A stretch of DNA of 64,000 nt from DATKOF01 sp035524795 (GTDB lineage: Bacteria; Pseudomonadota; Gammaproteobacteria; Burkholderiales; SG8-41). The number at the start of each line of letters is the position of its first letter. The first letter of the stretch is position 1. A program made the position numbers and the translations under genes. Location of the stretch: positions 1 through 64,000 of the forward strand of contig DATKOF010000001.1 in NCBI GenBank assembly GCA_035524795.1. Direction: 5' to 3'. The notes beneath the pieces were generated by a model that saw nothing but the letters and a program-made list of their open reading frames with translations, was not told the origin of the DNA and did not search any database. Of the stretch, positions 39,211-46,593 are shown one piece after another.

Positions 39211-40308
39211 TCAGGCGACGGCCAGCATGCGCTGCAGCGCGGCGCGCGCCGGCACGGCGTCGCGCTCCGGCACCGCGATGCGGTTGACGACGTTGCCCTC
39301 CGCGAGATTTTCCAGCGTCCACGCCAGATGCTGCGGATCGATGCGCGCCATCGTCGAGCACATGCAGACCAGCGGCGACATGAACTGCACGATCTTGCCC
39401 TGCGGCCTGAATTCCTCGGCGATGCGGTTGACCAGGTTCAGCTCGGTGCCGACCAGCCAGCGCGTGTTGGGCGGCGCGGCGGCGATGGTGCGGATGATGG
39501 TCTCGGTCGAGCCGACGTAATCCGACAGCTTGCAGACCTCGAAGCTGCATTCGGGATGCGAAATGACGAAACCGTCCGGATGCTGGTTGCGGAACTTCAG
39601 CACGTGCTGCGGCTGGAACATCTGATGCACCGAGCAATGTCCTTTCCACAGCAGGATTTTTGCGGCGCGGATCTGCTCCGGCGTCAGCCCGCCCAGCGGT
39701 TCGTCGGGATCCCACACCGGCATCTGCTCCAGCGGGATGCCCGATTTATAGCCGCTCCAGCGGCCGAGATGCTGGTCGGGAAAGAACAATACTTTTTCGC
39801 GCCGCGCGAACGACCAGTCGAGGATCTTGCCGGCGTTGCTCGAAGTGCAAACGATGCCGCCGTGCGCGCCGCAGAATGCCTTCAGGTCGGCCGCCGAGTT
39901 GATATATGTGACCGGCGTGATGGTGGCGTCGGGGTCGAGCACCTCGGCCAACTCGCGCCACGCGCGCTCGACCTTGGACAGGTTCGCCATGTCCGCCATC
40001 GAGCAGCCCGCCGCGAGGTCCGGCAGCACCGCAATCTGCTCAGGCTTCGACAGGATGTCGGCGACCTCGGCCATGAAATGCACGCCGCAGAACACGATAT
40101 ATTCGGCGTCGGTCTGCGCGGCGAGCTTCGACAGTTTCAGCGAATCGCCGGTCAGGTCGGCGTGCTTGTAAACGTCGGCGCGCTGGTAATGATGGGCGAG
40201 CACCACCGCGCGCTTGCCGAGCCGGGCCTTGGCCGCGGCGATGCGTTCGCCGCAGTCTTCGTCCTGCAGCGCCTTGAAGCGGTCAAATGCCAGTGCGGTG
40301 GCGGTCAT
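39211..40308 (-). CDS. nadA: Quinolinate synthase
   Basis: A 365-residue NadA. It condenses iminoaspartate with dihydroxyacetone phosphate to quinolinate for NAD, using a 4Fe-4S cluster. Conserved stretches are VVLAHHYQRADVYKHAD, CGVHFMAEVADIL, GCSMADM, and MVCMCSTMARID-like near the C-terminus with Cys ligands. No nadB or nadC gene is adjacent. The length is normal for the longer NadA type. Confidence 0.96.
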   Translation of the reverse strand: MTATALAFDRFKALQDEDCGERIAAAKARLGKRAVVLAHHYQRADVYKHADLTGDSLKLSKLAAQTDAEYIVFCGVHFMAEVADILSKPEQIAVLPDLAAGCSMADMANLSKVERAWRELAEVLDPDATITPVTYINSAADLKAFCGAHGGIVCTSSNAGKILDWSFARREKVLFFPDQHLGRWSGYKSGIPLEQMPVWDPDEPLGGLTPEQIRAAKILLWKGHCSVHQMFQPQHVLKFRNQHPDGFVISHPECSFEVCKLSDYVGSTETIIRTIAAAPPNTRWLVGTELNLVNRIAEEFRPQGKIVQFMSPLVCMCSTMARIDPQHLAWTLENLAEGNVVNRIAVPERDAVPARAALQRMLAVA

Positions 40309-40351
40309 CGCCCTAATATAAGGCCAAACGCCCGCGCAAAAAACCCCTGCT

Positions 40352-40810
40352 TCAGCGTGGCCTAGCCACGCGTTGCGGTAGTTCGCGGATCGCCGCGGCG
40401 TTGCTCGGCGAAAACACCTTGGCGGCGGCCTCCTGCCACGGCAGCCATAGATATTGCGCGTGTTCGCGCGGCGCCATCTTCACCGGCAGCGGCTGTGGTA
40501 CCTGCAGGCTGAACACATGCTCGGTGTTGTGGGTCACACCCGGCGCATAGCGGTCGCGCCAGCGCGCGTAGATTTCGTAGCAGTTCTGCTGATGCCAATC
40601 AGTCAATGCGAAATCGTCCGCTTCCAGTCCGGTTTCCTCGCGCACCTCGCGCTGTGCGGTCTGCAGCAGCGTTTCGCCTTCGTTCTGGCTGCCAGTCACC
40701 GATTGCCAGAAGCCGGGGGCATCGGCGCGTTCGAGCAGCAGTACTTGCAAATCCTCGGTATGAATCACTACCAGCACCGATACCGGAATTTTGTAGCGTG
40801 TGGCCGCCAC
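40352..40810 (-). CDS. nudB: Dihydroneopterin triphosphate diphosphatase
   Basis: A 152-residue Nudix hydrolase. The Nudix box is GSQNEGETLLQTAQREVREE followed by TGLE. NudB removes pyrophosphate from dihydroneopterin triphosphate in folate synthesis. It begins MAATRYKIPVSVLVVIHTED, typical of NudB, and lies six bases after aspS, the standard order. Together with PabB it serves folate. Confidence 0.92.
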   Translation of the reverse strand: MAATRYKIPVSVLVVIHTEDLQVLLLERADAPGFWQSVTGSQNEGETLLQTAQREVREETGLEADDFALTDWHQQNCYEIYARWRDRYAPGVTHNTEHVFSLQVPQPLPVKMAPREHAQYLWLPWQEAAAKVFSPSNAAAIRELPQRVARPR

Positions 40811-40816
40811 AAGCGC

Positions 40817-42592
40817 TTAGTGCTGGGATGGATTACGCAGTTTGATATGCAAATCGCGCAACTGCTGCTCGGTCACCGCGCTCGGCGCTTCGACCATCAA
40901 ATCCTGGCCGCGCTGGGTCTTGGGGAACGCGATCACCTCGCGGATCGAATCGGCGCCGGTCATCAGCGTGACGATGCGGTCGAAGCCGAACGCAATGCCG
41001 CCGTGCGGCGGCGCGCCGTAGGACAGCGCGTCGAGCAGGAAGCCGAACTTGGCGCGCGCGTCGTCCGGCGTGATGCCGAGCACCTCGAACACCTTGGCCT
41101 GCACCTCGGCGCGGTGGATCCGCACCGAGCCGCCGCCGATTTCCCAGCCGTTCAGCGTCACGTCGTAGGCCTTGGCCTGCGCCTTGCCCGGATCGCTGCC
41201 GAGCAGCGCGACGTGTTCGTCCTTCGGCGCGGTGAACGGGTGGTGCGCGGCAAGCCAGCGCTTGCCTTCCTCGTCGTACTCGAACGCCGGGAAGTCCAGC
41301 ACCCAGCATGGCCGCCAGCCGGGCGTCATGTGTCCTTTCTCGTGGCCGATCTTCGCGCGCAGCGCGCCGAGCGCGTCGTTGACGATTTTCTTGCGGTCGG
41401 CGCCGAAGAAAATCAGGTCGCCGTTGGCGGCGCCGGTGCGCTTGAGGATTTCCGCCAGCACCGGCGGCGGCAGGAATTTGACGATCGGCGATTGCAGCCC
41501 TTCCTCATTCAATTTGGCCGCGTCGTTGACCTTGATATAGGCCAGCCCCTTGGCACCGTAAATCGCGACGAACGCGGTGTAGTCGTCGATCTCCTTGCGC
41601 GTCAGCGTGCCGCCGCCGGGAATACGCAGCGCGGCGATGCGGCCGTCCTTCAGCGCCGCCGCCTGCCTGAACACCTTGAACTCGACCGACGACATCAGAT
41701 CGGTCAATTCGGTCAATTCGAGATTGACGCGCAGGTCGGGCTTGTCGGAACCGTAGCGCGCCATCGCCTCCGCATAGCCGATGCGCGGAAACGCGCCGAG
41801 GTCGACGCCGAGCGCGTGCTGGAACATGTGGCGCACCAGCCCTTCCATCAGGTCCTGGATTTCGCATTCGGTCAGGAACGAGGTTTCGACGTCGATCTGC
41901 GTGAATTCGGGTTGACGGTCGGCGCGCAGGTCTTCGTCGCGGAAGCATTTGACGATCTGATAGTAGCGGTCGAAGCCGGCGACCATCAGGATCTGCTTGA
42001 ACAATTGCGGCGACTGCGGCAGCGCGTAGAAATGGCCGTCGTGCAGCCGCGACGGCACCAGGAATTCGCGCGCGCCTTCCGGCGTTGACTTGTAAAGCAT
42101 CGGCGTTTCGATATCCACGAAGCCGTGATTGTCCAGATAGTCGCGCGCGGCGCGCGCCACGCGATGACGCAGCCTCAGGTTATGCTGCATCTGCGGCCGG
42201 CGCAGATCGAGATAGCGGTACTGGAGCCGCACGTTCTCCGACAACTGCTCGTCATCCGTCAGGAACGGCGGCGTCTGCGACGGGTTCAGGATTTCGATTT
42301 CGGCGGCGAGTACTTCGACTTCGCCGCTGATCAGGTGCGGATTGACGGTGCCGGCCGGACGTTCGCGCACCGTGCCGCCGACCTTGAGCACGAATTCGTT
42401 GCGCAGCGTTTCCGCGAGTTTGAAGGTCGCCGCATTGTCGGGATCACAGACGATCTGCAGCAGGCCCTCGCGGTCGCGCAGGTCGATGAAGATCACGCCG
42501 CCGTGGTCGCGCCGCCGCTGCACCCAGCCGCAGACGGTGACGGTCTTGCCGAGATATCTGCGGTCGACCCGGCCGCAATATTCATCGCGCAT
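40817..42592 (-). CDS. aspS: Aspartate--tRNA ligase
   Basis: A 591-residue class II synthetase: N-terminal anticodon-binding OB fold (VTVCGWVQRRRDHGGVIFID), motif 2 around FRDEDLRADRQPEFTQID, a GAD insertion domain, and motif 3 GIAFGFDRIVTLMTG. Length is normal. Whether it is discriminating or also charges tRNA-Asn cannot be told here; the window has no gatCAB. Confidence 0.97.
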   Translation of the reverse strand: MRDEYCGRVDRRYLGKTVTVCGWVQRRRDHGGVIFIDLRDREGLLQIVCDPDNAATFKLAETLRNEFVLKVGGTVRERPAGTVNPHLISGEVEVLAAEIEILNPSQTPPFLTDDEQLSENVRLQYRYLDLRRPQMQHNLRLRHRVARAARDYLDNHGFVDIETPMLYKSTPEGAREFLVPSRLHDGHFYALPQSPQLFKQILMVAGFDRYYQIVKCFRDEDLRADRQPEFTQIDVETSFLTECEIQDLMEGLVRHMFQHALGVDLGAFPRIGYAEAMARYGSDKPDLRVNLELTELTDLMSSVEFKVFRQAAALKDGRIAALRIPGGGTLTRKEIDDYTAFVAIYGAKGLAYIKVNDAAKLNEEGLQSPIVKFLPPPVLAEILKRTGAANGDLIFFGADRKKIVNDALGALRAKIGHEKGHMTPGWRPCWVLDFPAFEYDEEGKRWLAAHHPFTAPKDEHVALLGSDPGKAQAKAYDVTLNGWEIGGGSVRIHRAEVQAKVFEVLGITPDDARAKFGFLLDALSYGAPPHGGIAFGFDRIVTLMTGADSIREVIAFPKTQRGQDLMVEAPSAVTEQQLRDLHIKLRNPSQH

Positions 42593-42610
42593 GATGGGGG
42601 CCCGAAGAGG

Positions 42611-43219
42611 TCATCCGTTGTTCCTGTGCCCGTTGACCGGCGCGACGACACCCATCGAAATGATGTACTTGAGCGCCTCGTCGACGGTCATGTCGAGATC
42701 GACGATCTCCGTTTTCGGCACTATCAGAAAATAGCCGCTGGTCGGGTTCGGCGTGGTCGGCACATAGACGCTGACGTGCTCCCCCTGCAGGTGATTGACG
42801 ACATCGCCGCCCGGTTGACCGGTCATGAAAGCGATGGTCCAGACATTGGTGTGCGGAAAGCGCACCAGCAGTGCCTTGCGGAACGCCTGTCCTGACGGCG
42901 AAAACAGCGTATCGCTGACCTGTTTCACGCCGTGATAGATCGAATTGACGAACGGGATGTGCGCGAGCAGGCCTTCCCAGAACCGCAGCAGGCGCTGGCC
43001 GATCAGGTTGGCGGTCAGCAGCCCGGTGATGAATACGATCGCCAGCGTCAGCACCACGCCCATGCCGGGCACATGGACGCCGAGCCAGTTGTCGGGACGC
43101 CATTCGGGCGGCAGCAATTCGAGCGACTGATCCATGGTGCCGACCAGCAGATTGAGCACCCACAGCGTGATGCCGAGCGGCACCCAGATCAGCAGTCCGG
43201 TGATGAAATATTTTTTCAA
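42611..43219 (-). CDS. DUF502 family inner membrane protein
   Basis: A 202-residue protein with two membrane helices (FITGLLIWVPLGITLWVLNL and LGVHVPGMGVVLTLAIVFIT), then a conserved soluble part (FVNSIYHGVKQVSDTLF, VYVPTTPNPTSGYF). DUF502 proteins regularly lie between fmdB and aspS in Betaproteobacteria. The role is not established. Confidence 0.92.
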   Translation of the reverse strand: MKKYFITGLLIWVPLGITLWVLNLLVGTMDQSLELLPPEWRPDNWLGVHVPGMGVVLTLAIVFITGLLTANLIGQRLLRFWEGLLAHIPFVNSIYHGVKQVSDTLFSPSGQAFRKALLVRFPHTNVWTIAFMTGQPGGDVVNHLQGEHVSVYVPTTPNPTSGYFLIVPKTEIVDLDMTVDEALKYIISMGVVAPVNGHRNNG

Positions 43220-43284
43220 CGGTAGATTTCCCTCGCGGAGCGGCGTGCCCCGCGGCCGGAAGCAGGCGGATTATCCGATGACGG

Positions 43285-43584
43285 TCAGCTGCAGCTCGGG
43301 CAGGCGCCGGCGCCGCACGTCGGGGCCGGCGTGGATTCGTCCGCCTTGGCGGTCTTGGTCTCCGCCGCGGCGTCTTGCTGCGGTTTGGCCTTGGCGCCGC
43401 CGCTGTTCCTGAAATCGGTCGCGTACCAGCCGCTGCCCTTGAGCTGGAAACCGGCGGCGCTGATCAGTTTGGTCAACGCCGGCTTGCCGCACTCCGGACA
43501 ATCCGTCAGCGGCGCGGCGTTCAGCTTTTGCAGATATTCCTTCTCGAAGCCGCAGCTCGCGCAGCGATATTCATAAATCGGCAT
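43285..43584 (-). CDS. FmdB family zinc ribbon protein
   Basis: A 99-residue protein starting MPIYEYRCASCGFEKEYLQK, with a second pair CPECGKPAL, forming a CxxC...CxxC ribbon. The C-terminal half is Ala/Lys-rich and ends in a Cys pair (GAGACPSCS). The function of the family is unsettled. It opens the fmdB-DUF502-aspS-nudB series. Confidence 0.92.
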   Translation of the reverse strand: MPIYEYRCASCGFEKEYLQKLNAAPLTDCPECGKPALTKLISAAGFQLKGSGWYATDFRNSGGAKAKPQQDAAAETKTAKADESTPAPTCGAGACPSCS

Positions 43585-43666
43585 ACCGTTCTCCAAATTC
43601 AACCGGATGAATTATAACGAAAAACGCCGTCACTGGTGCGCGAGATATGGGTAAGGCGCCGGCAAA

Positions 43667-44035
43667 TCAAGAGGCCGGGCCGGAATAAATGCAGCCGTGG
43701 CCGCACGAATCGCGCGACACCGTGACTTTGGCCAGACCGGGAAACGACGGCGCCAGCGCGTTCCACACCCAGCGGGCGATGTTTTCTAGGCTCGGTTGCT
43801 GCAACGACGGGATCTCATTCAGGTACTTGTGGTCGAGCTGCTCGCGCAGCGCCAGGCACGAGCGCTCGAGCTCGCCGAGATCGGCGACGAAATCGTACGG
43901 CTGCCGCGGCTCGCCCGCGATCGTCACCCTGACCCTGAACGAATGGCCGTGCACGCCGTGATATTTGTGTCCCGGCGGCATGTTCGGGAAATGATGCGCC
44001 GCTTCGAACCCGAATTCCTGGTAAATCTCGAACAC
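43667..44035 (-). CDS. queD: 6-carboxytetrahydropterin synthase-like protein (QueD)
   Basis: A 122-residue T-fold protein. Zinc His residues are visible in FEAAHHFPNM and VHGHSFRV, and the catalytic Asp-His in QLDHKYLNE. The usual catalytic Cys four residues before HGH is a Tyr (KYHGVHGH). It lies three bases from queE, so a role in queuosine synthesis is probable; the missing Cys means the exact reaction should be treated as open. Confidence 0.85.
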   Translation of the reverse strand: MFEIYQEFGFEAAHHFPNMPPGHKYHGVHGHSFRVRVTIAGEPRQPYDFVADLGELERSCLALREQLDHKYLNEIPSLQQPSLENIARWVWNALAPSFPGLAKVTVSRDSCGHGCIYSGPAS

Positions 44036-44037
44036 CG

Positions 44038-44670
44038 TCAGGCTATCCCCAGTAATTTATGTGTCTGCAGGCTCAGCCGCCAGCGCGGATGGCGCGTGCA
44101 GTATGCGACCGCCAGCTGCGTAAAACGTCCGACTTCGGGGCCATCCATCGGCTGCAGCATGAAATGGTCGAAAGCGAGGTCCTCGAACTGCTCCGGCGCC
44201 GCACCCTCCTGCGGAAACACCAATTTGAGTTCGTCGCCGGTCGTCACCGCCAGCGGCGCGCCCGCCTTCGGGCTCACGCACACCCAGTCGAGTCCGGCCG
44301 GCAGCGGCTGCGTGCCGTTGGTTTCGATCGCGGCCTCGAAGCCGGCCGCGTGCAGCGCGTCGAGCAGCGGCGCATCGACCTGCAGCGCCGGCTCGCCGCC
44401 GGTCAATACCACGAGCAGGCTTGCGCCGCGCTCTGCCGGCGCCGCCGCGGCAATCGCGCGCGCCAGCGATTGCGCATCCGCGTACTTGCCGCCGCGCTCG
44501 CCGTCGGTGCCGGCGAAATCGGTGTCGCAGAATTTGCAGATCGCAGTCGCGCGATCGCGCTCGAGTCCCGACCACAGGTTGCAGCCGGCGAAGCGGCAGA
44601 ACACCGCGGGCCGGCCGGTGTTGGCGCCCTCGCCCTGCAGCGTGTAGAAGATTTCCTTGATCGAGTACAC
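44038..44670 (-). CDS. queE: 7-carboxy-7-deazaguanine synthase
   Basis: A 210-residue radical SAM enzyme. The cluster motif has the long form: CNLWSGLERD..., then CKFCDTDF (C-x14-C-x2-C). IKEIFYTLQGEGANTGRPAV is the QueE start signature. It converts carboxytetrahydropterin to 7-carboxy-7-deazaguanine. It neighbours queD; queC and queF are not in the window. Confidence 0.94.
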   Translation of the reverse strand: MYSIKEIFYTLQGEGANTGRPAVFCRFAGCNLWSGLERDRATAICKFCDTDFAGTDGERGGKYADAQSLARAIAAAAPAERGASLLVVLTGGEPALQVDAPLLDALHAAGFEAAIETNGTQPLPAGLDWVCVSPKAGAPLAVTTGDELKLVFPQEGAAPEQFEDLAFDHFMLQPMDGPEVGRFTQLAVAYCTRHPRWRLSLQTHKLLGIA

Positions 44671-44676
44671 CGGCGC

Positions 44677-45143
44677 CTAAAACGGGATGTCGTCGTCCAT
44701 GTCGTCGAACGACGCGCCGCCTTTTTTGGCAGCGGGTTTGGCGGCATCGGACTTGGCCGCCGCCGCTTTTGCGTCGCGCGGCTCGCGCGGCGCGGACGCT
44801 TCGGAACCGCCGCCGCGTCCGCCCAGCAGCTGCATGCGGTCGGCGACGATCTCGGTCGAATACTTGTCCTGGCCGTCCTTGTCCTGCCACTTGCGGGTGC
44901 GGATGCGGCCCTCGACATAGACCGGCGAGCCTTTCTTCAGAAACTCGCCGGCGATCTCGGCGGTCTTGCCGAAGAACGCGATGCGGTGCCATTCGGTGTG
45001 CTCCTGCTGCTCGCCGCTCTTGTCCTTCCACTTCTCGGTGGTCGCGACGCGGATGTTGGTCACCGCGTCGCCGGAAGGCAGGTAGCGCACTTCCGGATCC
45101 GCGCCGAGGTTGCCATCAGAATCACTTTGTTCACCGAGGCCAT
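44677..45143 (-). CDS. ssb: Single-stranded DNA-binding protein, frameshifted near its start
   Basis: The body reads VRYLPSGDAVTNIRVATTEK, an OB fold, a Gly/Ala-rich linker and the C-terminal tip DDMDDDIPF that binds partner proteins. The normal beginning ASVNKVIL is present from ATG 45143 (after GGGAGG) but in another frame. A single C seems to be missing in the codon after VIL (around 45114/45115), where GATCGGC would be expected and GATGGC is read. With one base restored the gene would be 155 residues and intact. As ssb is essential, a sequence error is likeliest. Confidence 0.85.
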
Positions 45144-46537
45144 CATGTCCTCCCTTGGATGAGTTGCAATACCCGTTGCTCGTCGAACCCGGCCATATCC
45201 ACCTTCAGATAGGCCGCGCCTTCTTCCGCCGACACCACCGCTTCACGCACGCCCGGCAGCTGCGCCAGTTCGTGCGACAGCCGCTGCGCGCGTGCGCCAT
45301 CCGTGTCGGGCAGCGCATACATTCGGGTGCGCACCGCGGGCGGCGCCTGCATCGTCGCGACCAGCAGCAGCCACAGCGCGGAAACGGCGGTGCAGAACGC
45401 GAACACCGCCGGCGCGCCGAAATGCTGTGACAGCCAGCCGCCGACCGCGGCGCCGGCGAAAGTGCCGGCGAACTGGACGCTGCTGTAGACGCCGCTCGCA
45501 GTACCCTTGACGCCGGCCGGCGCGATCTTCGAAATCAGCGACGGCAGTATCGCCTCCAGCACGTTGAACGCGGTAAAGAATACCAGCAGCGAGACGGCGA
45601 TGCCCCACAGCGATCGCATCAGCTCGCCCAGCATCAACTGCGCGACCAGCAGCAGCGCGACCGCCACCGTGAAAACCTGCTTGAGTTTCGCTTTCTTCTC
45701 GCCGTAGATGATCGGCGGCACCATCAGCCCGAACCCGATCAGCATCACCGGCAGGTAGATCTGCCAGTGCTGATTGCTGGCGAGTCCGTCGGCGCGCAGC
45801 GCGAACGGCACCACGACGAACATCGCCATCAGACCGGAATGCAGCGCGAAGATGCCGTAGTTGAGGCGCAGCAGTTGCGGGTTCTTCAGCACTTTTGCCA
45901 GCGCCGCGGGATTCGCCTCGCTGTCCGAATGGAAACGGCTGTGCGGCGGGTTCGGCACCAGCGCATAGACCACGCCGATCGCCAGCAGCGCTAGCACACC
46001 GGTCAGCATGAAAATGCCGGGCACGCCGATCCAGTGGTCGAGCGGCGGGCCCGCCACCATCGAGGCCGAAAACGTGATGCCGATTGTGATGCCGATCAGC
46101 GCCATCGCCTGGGTGCGGTGCTCCTCGCGCGTGAGGTCGGCGGCCAGCGCGATCACCGCGCCCGAAATCGCGCCGGCGCCCTGGATAACGCGGCCGACGA
46201 TCACCATATAGAGCGTATGCGCGGATGCGGCGACGAAGCTGCCGATGGCGAACAGCACGAGGCCGCCGTAGATCACCGTCTTGCGGCCGTAGCGGTCGGA
46301 CAGCCAGCCGAACGGAATCTGCAGCAGCGCCTGGGTCAGCCCGTAAGCGCCGAGCGCGACGCCGATCAGCGTATGACTGGCGCCGCCGGGCAGGCGCTCG
46401 GCGTAGAGCGCAAACACCGGCAGGATGATGAACATGCCGAACATGCGCAGGCCGAAAATCGCGGCCAGACTGACGCTGGCGCGGCGTTCGGCGGGACTCA
46501 TGCGGTCGGACGACGGTGCTGAACTCGAGGTTGACAC
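45143..46537 (-). CDS. MFS transporter
   Basis: A 464-residue major facilitator with 12 helices and the loop 2-3 motif GWLSDRYGRKTVIYGG. Helical sugar/drug-type signatures such as GRVIQGAGAISGAVIALAAD are present. A C-terminal soluble tail of about 65 residues looks like a small alpha/beta (ACT-like) domain. Start is GTG 46537 or ATG 46501; neither has a clear ribosome site. The stop overlaps the ATG-ATG of ssb. Substrate unknown. Confidence 0.88.
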   Translation of the reverse strand: MSTSSSAPSSDRMSPAERRASVSLAAIFGLRMFGMFIILPVFALYAERLPGGASHTLIGVALGAYGLTQALLQIPFGWLSDRYGRKTVIYGGLVLFAIGSFVAASAHTLYMVIVGRVIQGAGAISGAVIALAADLTREEHRTQAMALIGITIGITFSASMVAGPPLDHWIGVPGIFMLTGVLALLAIGVVYALVPNPPHSRFHSDSEANPAALAKVLKNPQLLRLNYGIFALHSGLMAMFVVVPFALRADGLASNQHWQIYLPVMLIGFGLMVPPIIYGEKKAKLKQVFTVAVALLLVAQLMLGELMRSLWGIAVSLLVFFTAFNVLEAILPSLISKIAPAGVKGTASGVYSSVQFAGTFAGAAVGGWLSQHFGAPAVFAFCTAVSALWLLLVATMQAPPAVRTRMYALPDTDGARAQRLSHELAQLPGVREAVVSAEEGAAYLKVDMAGFDEQRVLQLIQGRT

Positions 46538-46541
46538 GGGT

Positions 46542-46571
46542 TTGGCATGAAACTGAAGAGTTGCGTATATT
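46542..46571 (+). promoter_or_regulatory. Promoter of uvrA
   Basis: TTGGCA (46542-46547), an 18-base spacer and TATATT (46566-46571) lie 22 bases before the uvrA ATG. Both boxes match five of six consensus bases. It overlaps the start region of the divergent MFS gene. No LexA box (CTGT-N8-ACAG) is visible. Confidence 0.6.
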
Positions 46572-46593
46572 AGCAGGTTTGCCCCCGATTCCG

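Noticed and set aside
46538..46593. LexA/SOS box before uvrA
   Set aside because: No CTGT-N8-ACAG or close variant is present; only a sigma-70-type promoter is visible.
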